A stretch of DNA of 64,000 bases, taken from contig JAFUQN010000030.1 in assembly GCA_017472365.1 (NCBI GenBank), forward strand, positions 1-64,000, given 5' to 3'. This DNA is from Bacillota bacterium. Its GTDB lineage: Bacteria > Bacillota > Clostridia > Peptostreptococcales > Anaerovoracaceae. Below the pieces are notes generated by a model. It was given only the letters and a program-made list of their open reading frames with translations. It was not told the origin of the DNA and searched no databases. A program made the position numbers and the translations under genes. Below, piece after piece: positions 46,160 through 54,296 of this stretch. Numbering within the stretch: position 1 is the first letter of the stretch; the number at the start of each line of letters is the position of its first letter.

Positions 46160-46250
46160 AACGAACGTGACTCCTTACCGCCGGGCAAGGAACTCAAGCG
46201 TCATCATTCTGTCGTTAGGCCTTAGAAGACAGAGTGATGGCGCTTTTTTA
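46160..46250 (+). ncRNA. Structured leader with terminator, candidate guanidine-IV (mepA) riboswitch
   Basis: A hairpin CTCCTT...AAGGAACTC with loop ACCGCCGGGC is followed by the terminator GCGTCATCATTCTGTC / GACAGAGTGATGGCGC and TTTTTT, ending 15 bases before the MATE start. The terminator loop GTTAGGCCTTAG could pair with the first loop. The architecture and the MATE target fit the mepA motif. The assignment rests on memory of that motif and needs a covariance-model check. Confidence 0.6.
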
Positions 46251-46264
46251 TCGAAAGGACCTCT

Positions 46265-47560
46265 ATGAACATTACATCCACGACACGCATCAACGAATTT
46301 TCCAAATACACCATCCTGAACATCCTGGGGATGATGGGGCTCTCCTGTTACATCCTGGCTGATACTTTCTTCGTCTCCAAAGCGCTGGGTGCTGTGGGAT
46401 TGACCGCGTTGAACCTGGCAATCCCCGCCTACAACTTTATCCACGGTACCGGACTGATGCTGGGGATGGGCGGCGCCACCCGCTGGTCCATTCTGAAAGC
46501 TTCCGGTTCCGACCGCGGCGATGCCGTGTTCACCACCGCTTTCCGGCTGACCGTGATCCTGTCCCTGGGTTTTTCGGCTCTTGGACTGTTGGGTTCTGCG
46601 CCTCTGGCCCGCCTTCTGGGAGCCGATGAGATCACCTTCGAGATGACCAGAACGTATCTGCGGATCCTGCTTCTGTTCTCTCCCCTGTTCATGATGAACG
46701 ATCTGCTGCTCTGCTTCACTCGCAACGACGGTGCTCCCGGCCTGGCCATGAAAGCGATGCTGGCCGGAAGCTTCTCCAACATCCTGATGGACTACATTTT
46801 CATGTTTCCTCTGCAGCTGGGGATCTTCGGTGCCGTCCTGGCAACCGGCTTCGCCCCCGCCATCAGCATGATGGTCCTGTCGCCCCATCTTCTGAAGAAA
46901 TGCAACACCTTCCATCTGGCCGACGGATCTTCTTCACAGATCCCCGTCATTGCGTCCATCGGCCTTCCCTCCCTGGTGGCGGAAGTCTCCTCCGGCGCAG
47001 TGATCATTGCATTCAACATCATAATTCTTGGACTGGAAGGAAACATCGGTGTTGCCGCCTACGGCGTGGTCGCCAACCTGTCGCTGGTGGTCGTATCGAT
47101 CTACACCGGCCTGTCTCAGGGAGTTCAGCCCCTGTTATCCCGCAGCTACGGTCACGGAGACCAGACTGCTGTCAATGCTTTTCTCCTGTATGCACTGGCC
47201 ACATCCTTGGCGCTGTCCCTTTTGATCTACGGAGGATTGTTCCTCGGCGCAGATCCGGTCGTCGGGATCTTCAACAGCGAAGGAAACCCACAGCTCCAAG
47301 CCATGGCAATCGACGGTCTCCGCCTGTATTTCACCGCCTGTCCTTTTGTTGGAACGAATCTGGTCCTGGCGGTTTATCTGACCTGTACCGATAAAGCCCG
47401 CATTGCCGGAGTCCTGTCCATGCTGAGAGGATTCCTGCTGATCCTTCCGCTGGCTTTCCTTATGGCCGCCATGTGGAAAATGACGGGACTGTGGCTGGCC
47501 TTCCCCGTAACGGAGCTGGCAGTGTTCTTGTTAAGCATTTATTTTATGAAACGACACTAA
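46265..47560 (+). CDS. MATE-family efflux transporter (MepA-like)
   Basis: 431 residues, twelve hydrophobic segments in two six-helix halves. Family landmarks are ADTFFVSKALGAVGLTALNLAIP near the N-terminus, the MLGMGGATRWSILKASG segment, and GLSQGVQPLLSRSYGHGD in the second half. It exports a cationic compound using a sodium or proton gradient. The start follows GAAAGGAC. If the leader is a guanidine riboswitch, guanidinium or related cations would be the inducing signal. Confidence 0.88.
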   Translation: MNITSTTRINEFSKYTILNILGMMGLSCYILADTFFVSKALGAVGLTALNLAIPAYNFIHGTGLMLGMGGATRWSILKASGSDRGDAVFTTAFRLTVILSLGFSALGLLGSAPLARLLGADEITFEMTRTYLRILLLFSPLFMMNDLLLCFTRNDGAPGLAMKAMLAGSFSNILMDYIFMFPLQLGIFGAVLATGFAPAISMMVLSPHLLKKCNTFHLADGSSSQIPVIASIGLPSLVAEVSSGAVIIAFNIIILGLEGNIGVAAYGVVANLSLVVVSIYTGLSQGVQPLLSRSYGHGDQTAVNAFLLYALATSLALSLLIYGGLFLGADPVVGIFNSEGNPQLQAMAIDGLRLYFTACPFVGTNLVLAVYLTCTDKARIAGVLSMLRGFLLILPLAFLMAAMWKMTGLWLAFPVTELAVFLLSIYFMKRH

Positions 47561-47593
47561 AAAAGTGCTGCTCTTAACGAGCAGCACTTTTTT
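47561..47593. terminator. Bidirectional terminator between MATE and amidohydrolase genes
   Basis: AAAAGTGCTGCTC / GAGCAGCACTTTT stem with T-runs on both strands, between convergent genes. Confidence 0.9.
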
Positions 47594-47606
47594 CAATTCT
47601 TGCTTA

Positions 47607-49223
47607 TTACTTCTTATAAACGATCTTACCGCCAACCATGGTCATGATAGGGAGAATGTCCTTGATTTCCATGGGGTCACAGGTGAAGATATCGGTATCC
47701 AGCAGGATCATGTCAGCGTACATGCCTTCCTTGATTCTGCCCTTCTTGTCTTCCATAAATTCTGCGTAAGCACTTTCCACGGTGTAAGCGTCGATGGCAG
47801 TTTCCACGTCAACACATTCCTGGGGACGGAAGCCGCCTTCCGGATAACCATCCATGTCCTTACGTGTCACAGCCTGGTAGATATTCCAGAAGGGATTACA
47901 ACTTTCTACAGGACAGTCGGTACCATAGGACAGGTGTGCACCCTTTCTGATCAGGGTACCGAAAGCGTAGGAAGTGGAAGCCAGTTCTTCGCCGCAGACC
48001 TTGTCAACGACCTTCATGTCGTAGCCTAAGAAAATGGGCTGAGCCATGACCAGAATATCCTGATCCACAATACGGTCCTGGAGACCTTCATCAGTGATCT
48101 GGCAGTGTACCAGCGCATGACGAAGCTTGTTCTTACCATCGATAAATGCTTCCTGATAACAATCCATGGTCTTTTCCACAGCAGCGTCACCAATGGCATG
48201 AGTCACTACCTGCATGTTGTACTTGGCAGCCAGCTTACAGTATTCCATCATATCTTCATGCTTGATCCATTCCAGGCCGTAATTATCTTCGGTACCGGGA
48301 TAGGGCTTTCTCATAAACGCTGTTCTTGCACCGAGAGATCCGTCCTTGAACAGCTTCAGAGGTCCCAAGGTCAGCCAACCGTCTTCCGGATAGTTTCCAT
48401 TCACGTATTCCCCTTCGGTCAGATAATACTGGAAGTCCTTCATATCATTGAAACATACCTGATGACGATAGCGCAGCTTTGCCATACCGCCGTCATAGAT
48501 TTCATGGAACATCTGGAATGCACCGGGGATATCCATGATGGTGGTACCAACATCGTTGGACTGCATGGAAGTCAGACCGTGTTCCACAGCGAACTCCATT
48601 GCGGTCTGGATGATTTCCTTGCGTTCTTCCATGGTAAAGTCGGGAATCGTCTTCTTTGCAAAGTTACATGCATTGGCAAAGAACTGTCCGTTGGGATATC
48701 CGTCCACGATCTTAAATTCGCCGTCGGGGAACTGCGGAGAATCAGCGGTCAGACCCATCAGTTCGATGCACTTGGTGTTGGTCACCAGAATGTGGCCGCA
48801 GACACGTTCTAAAACGATAGGAATTTCGGTACTGATCTTATCGATATCGTGACGGTCAGGAATTCTCTGATCTCCCACAAAGAAGTCCTGATTCCAGCCG
48901 ATGGCGTGGATTCCGTTGACGCAGCGTTCCGGATGTTCTACGATGAACTTCTTACAACGATCGATCATATCTTCGATGGAAGTCACGCCTTCGATGTTTG
49001 CCTGATACAGGGTTTCTCCGAACTGCAGCAGGTGCATGTGAGAATCATTGAAACCGGGGAGCAGCGTTTTTCCTTCAGCATCGATCGTTTCAGCGTCACC
49101 GGCCAATGCCAGGATTTCTTCACTGGTACCCACCTTGGCGATGAGACCATTTTCCACCAGAACTGCTTCTGCGAATTCGCCTCTGTTGACATATACTTTT
49201 GCGTTGATAATCGCCTGTTTCAT
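47607..49223 (-). CDS. Amidohydrolase of the YtcJ type
   Basis: 538-residue metal-dependent hydrolase. Metal ligands are visible in LLPGFNDSHMHL near residue 57, the LKLFKDGSLGART region, VVTHAIGDAAVEKTMD, HCQITDE and the final YGTDCPVE. No signal peptide, so cytoplasmic. YtcJ-like enzymes hydrolyse N-acyl or amide bonds of varied compounds; the substrate here cannot be named. It is divergent from the nucleoside salvage operon, sharing the ~125-bp region between them, and has its own terminator. Confidence 0.85.
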   Translation of the reverse strand: MKQAIINAKVYVNRGEFAEAVLVENGLIAKVGTSEEILALAGDAETIDAEGKTLLPGFNDSHMHLLQFGETLYQANIEGVTSIEDMIDRCKKFIVEHPERCVNGIHAIGWNQDFFVGDQRIPDRHDIDKISTEIPIVLERVCGHILVTNTKCIELMGLTADSPQFPDGEFKIVDGYPNGQFFANACNFAKKTIPDFTMEERKEIIQTAMEFAVEHGLTSMQSNDVGTTIMDIPGAFQMFHEIYDGGMAKLRYRHQVCFNDMKDFQYYLTEGEYVNGNYPEDGWLTLGPLKLFKDGSLGARTAFMRKPYPGTEDNYGLEWIKHEDMMEYCKLAAKYNMQVVTHAIGDAAVEKTMDCYQEAFIDGKNKLRHALVHCQITDEGLQDRIVDQDILVMAQPIFLGYDMKVVDKVCGEELASTSYAFGTLIRKGAHLSYGTDCPVESCNPFWNIYQAVTRKDMDGYPEGGFRPQECVDVETAIDAYTVESAYAEFMEDKKGRIKEGMYADMILLDTDIFTCDPMEIKDILPIMTMVGGKIVYKK

Positions 49224-49277
49224 TTCCTTTTCCTCCTTGGACCGTTTCGGTCCTCTATCTATGCTTTCATTATATCA

Positions 49278-49307
49278 TTGCCTTTTCTCCCATTGCAATG
49301 GTATAAT
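49278..49307 (+). promoter_or_regulatory. Candidate promoter of the nucleoside salvage operon
   Basis: TTGCCT (49278-49283), 18 bases, TATAAT (49302-49307). AAGGAGG and the start codon follow. Confidence 0.5.
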
Positions 49308-49349
49308 TATTTTGTATGTTTTGATTGACAAATCAAGGAGGTTTTCATT

Positions 49350-50171
49350 ATGAAATACGATTTCGCATATTTCCAGAAGAGCGCTGATTACGTACGTTCC
49401 ATGATCGATTTCACACCGGAAATCGGTATCATCCTGGGTACTGGCTGCGGTCCTCTGGCGGAAGAAGTGGAAAATCCCGTGGTGATTCCTTACGGCGATA
49501 TTCCCAACTTCCTGGTATCCACAAACCCTGACCACGCAGGAAAGCTGATCCTGGGTACTTTAGCGGGAAAGAAAGTCGTTTGTATGTCCGGCCGCTTCCA
49601 TTACTATGAAGGCTACGACTTCGAACAGCTGACCGTTCCCATCCGTCTGTTCAAGCTTTTAGGCGTTCAGAAGACCATCGTGACCAATGCCGCTGGCGCT
49701 GTGAACACCAGCTACGCTCCCGGCGATGTTGTGATCCTGAAGGACCATATCAACTTTATGGGCGTTGCTCCCACCAGAGGCCACAACGTGGAAGAATTCG
49801 GCCCCCGTTTCTTCGACGTTTCCGATATGTACACCAAGGCACTGAGAGACATCGCTCACGAATGTGCTGCACGGACCTCCCTGAAGGTTCATGAAGGCGT
49901 CTACATGTACATGTGCGGGCCCCAGTTTGAAACTGCAGCTGAAATCAGAGCCATCCGCGTTCTGGGCGGCGACTGCGTCGGTATGTCCACCGTTCCCGAA
50001 GCTCTGACCGCAGCACAGTGCGGAATGCCCCTGCTGGGTATCTCTCTGATGACCAACATGGCAACCGGCGTTACCACCGAAAAGCTGGGCGGCGCAGAAG
50101 TCAACGAAACCGCAGCTTCCGTGGAACTCCCCTTCAAAGAATACATTAAAGATATTTTAGTTCATATGTAA
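49350..50171 (+). CDS. Purine nucleoside phosphorylase (MTA/MTI-phosphorylase-like)
   Basis: 273-residue trimeric-type phosphorylase. IGIILGTGCGPL near residue 27 and GRFHYYEGY near 82 form the phosphate site, VTNAAGAVNT is near 112, and the purine/ribose site is YMYMCGPQFETAAEIRAI with LMTNMATG. It splits a purine nucleoside with phosphate into base and sugar-1-phosphate. It heads an operon with an MtaD-type deaminase, an MtnA-type isomerase and a class II aldolase. The likely substrates are therefore 5'-methylthioinosine or 5'-deoxyinosine. Strong AAGGAGG ribosome site. Confidence 0.88.
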   Translation: MKYDFAYFQKSADYVRSMIDFTPEIGIILGTGCGPLAEEVENPVVIPYGDIPNFLVSTNPDHAGKLILGTLAGKKVVCMSGRFHYYEGYDFEQLTVPIRLFKLLGVQKTIVTNAAGAVNTSYAPGDVVILKDHINFMGVAPTRGHNVEEFGPRFFDVSDMYTKALRDIAHECAARTSLKVHEGVYMYMCGPQFETAAEIRAIRVLGGDCVGMSTVPEALTAAQCGMPLLGISLMTNMATGVTTEKLGGAEVNETAASVELPFKEYIKDILVHM

Positions 50172-50227
50172 CCCCCAAGTGGCCGGTCTTACGACCGGAC
50201 CGCCATTCATGACAGGAGATCTTAATC

Positions 50228-51514
50228 ATGAAATTACTGTTCAAAAATGCATCGATCCTGATGGAAGACTGGTCCGTTCTGAAGAATGGCTTCCTCGGCA
50301 TCGACGGCGACACCATCTGCTATCTGGGTCAGGAACGCCCGCAGGAAGACTTCGACAGCGAAAAAGATATGAGTGGAAAGCTTCTGATCCCCGGCTTGTA
50401 CAATATGCATGCCCACTCCCCCATGAGTATCCTCCGCGGCATCGGCAGCGGACTTCCTCTGGACAAGTGGCTGTTCGACAGCATCTTCCCCATCGAAGCC
50501 AGAATGACTCCGGAAGATATCGCCGTCGGTACTCGTCTGAACATGATGGAAATGGTCGCTTCCGGTACTGTCAGCTTCACTGACATGTACGACCAGACCT
50601 GGGTCACCCTGGACGAAGTGGACAAGGCTGGTATGAAGGCCAATCTGTGCCGTCCGATCCAGTGCTTTGACCCCTCCGAAACGTACGAAGACAACTTCCG
50701 TTCCAAGGAATCCATCAAGCTGTATCACGACATCAACGCCATGAATAACAGCCGCATCAAAGCGGACTTCTCCATTCATGGCGAATATACAAACCAGCCC
50801 CACATCGTGGCTGCATACGCGGAAGAATGCAACAAGCTGGGCGGTCGCGTCCACCTGCATTTATCCGAAACCAAAAAAGAACATGAAGAATGTAAGCAGC
50901 GTCACGGAAAGACCCCTGCCCGCTTCTTCTACGACCTGGGAACCATGGAACTGCCCGTAATCGCAGCGCACTGCGTATGGGTGGAAGATGATGACCTGGT
51001 TCTCTTGAAAGAAAAGAACGTGACCTGTGTTCACAATCCCACATCCAACATGAAGCTGGGCAGTGGATTTATGCCCAGCCAGAAGATCAAAGACGCCGGT
51101 ATCCGCCTCTGTATCGGTACCGACGGCGATGCTTCCAACAACAACCAGGACCTGTTTGAAGAAATGCACCTGGCTGCTGTTCTCCACAAAGGCTATCACC
51201 TGGATCCCACCATGTTGGAAGCCACTGATCTGCTGACCATGGCAACCGTCAACGGTGCGGAAGCCCAGGGCCGTGAAAACTGCGGCAAACTGAAAGTTGG
51301 TTATAAGGCTGACGTGGTTGCCGTGGATATGGACCGTCCTCACATGATGCCTGCCCATGACGTACCGTCTCTGCTGACCTACTCTGCTCATGGTTCTGAC
51401 GTGGTCATGACCATGGTCGATGGTAAGATCCTGTACGAAAACGGCGTGTTCCTGACCATGGACTGGGAAAAGACAAAGTTCGAGCTGGACGCCTGCATGA
51501 AGCGTCTGTTTTAA
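50228..51514 (+). CDS. mtaD: 5-methylthioadenosine/S-adenosylhomocysteine deaminase-type amidohydrolase
   Basis: 428 residues with the MtaD/SsnA metal site: PGLYNMHAHSPMSILRG near residue 57, HLHLSETKKEHEE, IAAHCVWV and GTDGDASNNN. It likely deaminates 5'-methylthioadenosine and/or 5'-deoxyadenosine to the inosine forms in the cytoplasm. AGGAGAT precedes the start. The neighbour upstream is a nucleoside phosphorylase, and downstream come an isomerase and an aldolase, which places this as the deamination step of a salvage route. A REP-like palindrome begins at its stop codon. Confidence 0.85.
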   Translation: MKLLFKNASILMEDWSVLKNGFLGIDGDTICYLGQERPQEDFDSEKDMSGKLLIPGLYNMHAHSPMSILRGIGSGLPLDKWLFDSIFPIEARMTPEDIAVGTRLNMMEMVASGTVSFTDMYDQTWVTLDEVDKAGMKANLCRPIQCFDPSETYEDNFRSKESIKLYHDINAMNNSRIKADFSIHGEYTNQPHIVAAYAEECNKLGGRVHLHLSETKKEHEECKQRHGKTPARFFYDLGTMELPVIAAHCVWVEDDDLVLLKEKNVTCVHNPTSNMKLGSGFMPSQKIKDAGIRLCIGTDGDASNNNQDLFEEMHLAAVLHKGYHLDPTMLEATDLLTMATVNGAEAQGRENCGKLKVGYKADVVAVDMDRPHMMPAHDVPSLLTYSAHGSDVVMTMVDGKILYENGVFLTMDWEKTKFELDACMKRLF

Positions 51515-51535
51515 TCGCCGGAACGGCGATTGCCT
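51514..51535 (+). repeat. REP-like palindrome at the end of mtaD
   Basis: Plus strand: AATCGCCG GAA CGGCGATT GCC, starting at the last base of the stop codon. It is in the intergenic region before the mtnA-like gene. Confidence 0.6.
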
Positions 51536-51561
51536 GATTCAACAGAAAGGAAGAAAAATCA

Positions 51562-52626
51562 ATGGAAAGAGCTGACAAAAATCTGGCGTTTATGCTCCAG
51601 TATGAAAATATCGCATGGTACGAAAACGGTAAGGTTCGCATCTTAGACCGCCGCATCTACCCCACCAAAGTGGAATTTGTAGAATGTACCACCCACCAGG
51701 AAGTCACCCAGGCCATCACCGATATGGTCACTCAGAGTGCAGGTCCCTACACCGCAGCTGCCATGGGTATGGCACTGGCTGCGTATGAATGCAGAAACAT
51801 GAACGAAGCCGGTCAGAAGGAATATCTGAGAAAGGCTGCTTACACCATTTCCCACGCACGTCCGTCCACCGTGGACAGAATGGTAAGAATCTGTGAAGGT
51901 TGTTACCAGGCTGCGGAAATCGCCATGGCTGCCGGTCTGGACGTTCCCCAGGCCATCGTTGACCACACCGTACGCACCAACAACGACAGATATAACAAGA
52001 TCAAGAAGATCGCAAAGCACTTAGTAGACATGTTCCCGAAGAACGGTAAGGTTCTGACCCAGTGCTTCGGTGAAACCATCGTCGGCCAGATGCTGGCAGA
52101 AGCCCGCGAACGCGGAAATGAACTGAAGATCTACTGTGCAGAAACCCGTCCCTACTTCCAGGGTGCAAGACTGACCGCAAGTGTTGCGAAGGATATGGGC
52201 TTCGACGTTACTCTGATCACTGACAACATGCCGGCATTTGCCATCCAGAACGAAAAAATCGACGTCTTCACTTCTGCTGCTGACGTTATCTGTCAGGACG
52301 GTCACGTTGTCAACAAGGTTGGTACCTTCCAGATTGCCATCGTTTCCAAGTACATGGGTATCCCCTACTTCGTAACCGGTGCTCCCGACCTGGGTCATCC
52401 TACCGTAGAATCCACCCACATCGAAATGCGCGATCCCGATTTCGTACTCCAGGCTATGGGCGTTCGTACCGCCATGGAAGGTGTTAAGGGCTATTATCCG
52501 TCCTTCGACATCACTCCGCCGCACCTGGTATCCGGTGTTGTAACCGATGCTGGTATCTATTCTCCCTACGACCTGCGCCGCTACTTCGAAGAAGGCAACG
52601 GTGGCGAATACGAAATCGTGGTATAG
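51562..52626 (+). CDS. mtnA: S-methyl-5-thioribose-1-phosphate isomerase family protein
   Basis: 354 residues of the MtnA/eIF2B-alpha fold. Landmarks are the ARPSTVDRMV segment, CAETRPYFQGARLTA, the catalytic Asp in LITDNMPAFAI, and TFQIAIVSKYMGIPYFV. The catalytic Cys is probably that in LTQCFGETIVG, which differs from the HCNAG context of classical MtnA, so this is a divergent member. It is expected to convert 5-methylthioribose-1-phosphate or 5-deoxyribose-1-phosphate to the ketose. It sits between the deaminase and a class II aldolase gene, the arrangement of the DHAP shunt. Confidence 0.82.
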   Translation: MERADKNLAFMLQYENIAWYENGKVRILDRRIYPTKVEFVECTTHQEVTQAITDMVTQSAGPYTAAAMGMALAAYECRNMNEAGQKEYLRKAAYTISHARPSTVDRMVRICEGCYQAAEIAMAAGLDVPQAIVDHTVRTNNDRYNKIKKIAKHLVDMFPKNGKVLTQCFGETIVGQMLAEARERGNELKIYCAETRPYFQGARLTASVAKDMGFDVTLITDNMPAFAIQNEKIDVFTSAADVICQDGHVVNKVGTFQIAIVSKYMGIPYFVTGAPDLGHPTVESTHIEMRDPDFVLQAMGVRTAMEGVKGYYPSFDITPPHLVSGVVTDAGIYSPYDLRRYFEEGNGGEYEIVV

Positions 52627-52658
52627 TTCTTCCAAACAAATAAAAGAGGTTATACATT

Positions 52659-53324
52659 ATGTTAATGCAGAAAGAACGCGAACAAGTCGTTGAATACGGA
52701 AAAATGATGAGTGCTGCCCGTCTCAGTACCGGTACCAGCGGAAATATCAGTGTCTACAACAAGGAACTGGGCCTTATGGCCATCAGTCCCTCCGGCCTGG
52801 ACTACTTCTCCACCACGCCGGAAGACGTCGTTGTAACTGACCTGAACGGCCACATCGTCGATGGTACCAGAAAGCCCTCCAGTGAATGGGGTCTTCACAC
52901 CATCTTCTATCAGAATAAGCCCGACGCCGGCGCTGTAGTGCACACTCACTCCATGTACTGCACCATCTTCGCTTGTCTCGGTCAGAGCGTAAAGCCTATC
53001 CACTACGCCATCGCTGATGCGGGCGTTGCGGAAGTTCCCTGTGCTCCCTACTATCCTTTCGGTACTCCCGAGCTGGCAAAGGCCGCCATCGAAACCTGCG
53101 GCGAAGGTAAGGCTGTAATTCTGGGAAACCACGGTCTCGTAACCTGCGGAAAGGATCTGAAAGCTGCTTACGGACTGGCCTGCAACATGGAATTCGTTGC
53201 AGAACTGCAGTACCGCGCCATGTCCATCGGTCAGCCCAACTACCTGACCACCGAACAGATGGATGATGTCATGGAACGCTTCAAGACTTACGGTCAGCCC
53301 AACGGAAACAAGTCCGGATACTAA
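52659..53324 (+). CDS. Class II aldolase (fuculose-1-phosphate/5-deoxyribulose-phosphate type)
   Basis: 221 residues, zinc-dependent. Phosphate-binding TGTSGNISV near residue 25 and SPSGLDYF, zinc ligands in VVHTHSMYCT near 94 and the third His in LGNHGLVTCG near 152, catalytic acid in the SSEWGLH segment. It should cleave 5-methylthioribulose-1-phosphate or 5-deoxyribulose-1-phosphate into DHAP and an aldehyde. MtnB (the dehydratase) is a related fold, but here the Glu in SSEW and the absence of the other methionine-salvage genes favour an aldolase. Last gene of the operon. Confidence 0.82.
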   Translation: MLMQKEREQVVEYGKMMSAARLSTGTSGNISVYNKELGLMAISPSGLDYFSTTPEDVVVTDLNGHIVDGTRKPSSEWGLHTIFYQNKPDAGAVVHTHSMYCTIFACLGQSVKPIHYAIADAGVAEVPCAPYYPFGTPELAKAAIETCGEGKAVILGNHGLVTCGKDLKAAYGLACNMEFVAELQYRAMSIGQPNYLTTEQMDDVMERFKTYGQPNGNKSGY

Positions 53325-53350
53325 CCTTATAATTTCCAAAAATATTTCGC

Positions 53351-53379
53351 TTACGAAGAAATGTTTTTTGTGTTATAAT
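53351..53379 (+). promoter_or_regulatory. Candidate promoter ahead of the CarD leader
   Basis: TTACGA (53351-53356), 17 bases, TATAAT (53374-53379). A strong terminator hairpin begins about 14 bases after the -10. Confidence 0.5.
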
Positions 53380-53392
53380 TGAATAGCAAAAC

Positions 53393-53449
53393 AACGTGTA
53401 GTTTTTCTGAACGTAAGTCCAGTTGTGAAAACTACACGTTTTCTTTTTT
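53393..53449 (+). terminator. Terminator hairpin between aldolase and CarD genes, possible attenuator
   Basis: AACGTGTAGTTTTTC / GAAAACTACACGTT stem followed by TTCTTTTTT. It lies downstream of the TATAAT at 53374 and so may end a very short RNA as well as the salvage operon. Confidence 0.8.
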
Positions 53450-53508
53450 GGACCGGTTTGTATGTTGGACCCGGCGGCCGGGTCTGTAAAGTGCAGAGGA
53501 GTATGGAA

Positions 53509-54012
53509 ATGTATAATAAAGGCGACTATATCATTTACGGAAGTTCCGGTGTCTGTCTGGTAGAAGACATCACCATTCCCGATTTCATGGGTGACGGTAC
53601 CACAGAATACTACGTTCTGAGTCCTGTTCGCGACAATGGCCGTATCTATATCCCTGTAAACACCACCAAGTTCATGCGTCCTGTCATTACGAAAGCTCAA
53701 GCTATGGAGCTGATCGCTCAGATCCCCTCCATCCAAAAAACGGAGTATCAGAGCCGCGATCACAGAATGTTGGCGGAACATTATAAACACTCCCTTGACA
53801 GCCACGAAGTCTCCGATCTGGTCCAGCTGATCAAGACCATCTATCTGAAAAACGAAGACCTGGCCACCCGCGGAAAGCGTCCCTCCAACACAGATCTGCA
53901 GTTTATGAAAAAAGCGGAAGATCTCCTTCACAGCGAACTTTCCATCGCTTTGGAAATTCCTTTCAATGAAGTCGGAAAGTTTATCACCAGCGAAGTTGAA
54001 AAATTGAAATAA
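53509..54012 (+). CDS. CarD/CdnL-family transcription regulator
   Basis: 167 residues from 53509 (MYNKGDYIIYG), with AGAGGAG 7 bases upstream. The N-terminal RNA-polymerase-interacting (TRCF-like) domain has the typical GDYIIYGSSGVCLVEDI start and ends near residue 60 (YIPVNT). A helical C-terminal domain follows (MRPVITKAQAMELIAQIP, KAEDLLHSELSIALEIP). CarD proteins bind the RNA polymerase beta subunit and stabilise open promoter complexes. Preceded by a hairpin terminator and a GACCCGG/CCGGGTC hairpin, so expression may be attenuated. Confidence 0.9.
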   Translation: MYNKGDYIIYGSSGVCLVEDITIPDFMGDGTTEYYVLSPVRDNGRIYIPVNTTKFMRPVITKAQAMELIAQIPSIQKTEYQSRDHRMLAEHYKHSLDSHEVSDLVQLIKTIYLKNEDLATRGKRPSNTDLQFMKKAEDLLHSELSIALEIPFNEVGKFITSEVEKLK

Positions 54013-54020
54013 TGCATAAA

Positions 54021-54100
54021 AGCCCCTACCATAGTGTGGTTCACTAGGTCCTCGCCTTCGGCTGCGGAATCGTTCACCACACTATGGTAGGGGCTTTCTT
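54021..54100 (+). terminator. Long-stem terminator after CarD
   Basis: 19-base perfect arms (54021-54039 and 54077-54095, beginning AGCCCCTACCATAG) enclose a loop with its own small hairpin (GCC TTC GGC), followed by TTCTT. Confidence 0.75.
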
Positions 54101-54296
54101 ATCTTCGAATTCTTCCTTCAAAACTTTCTTCAAAACTTTTCATGGGATTTGTTTTCAAATTCGATAATTTTGTTTTCCCCGGGAAACTTTTGAGCCATTT
54201 TAGAAAAAGCTCTGAGAAATCCACCGTTTTCTCTGCATTATTAATCTGGCCCCCATTTTTCGGACACGGGGCACGGACATGAAAATATAGATAACA

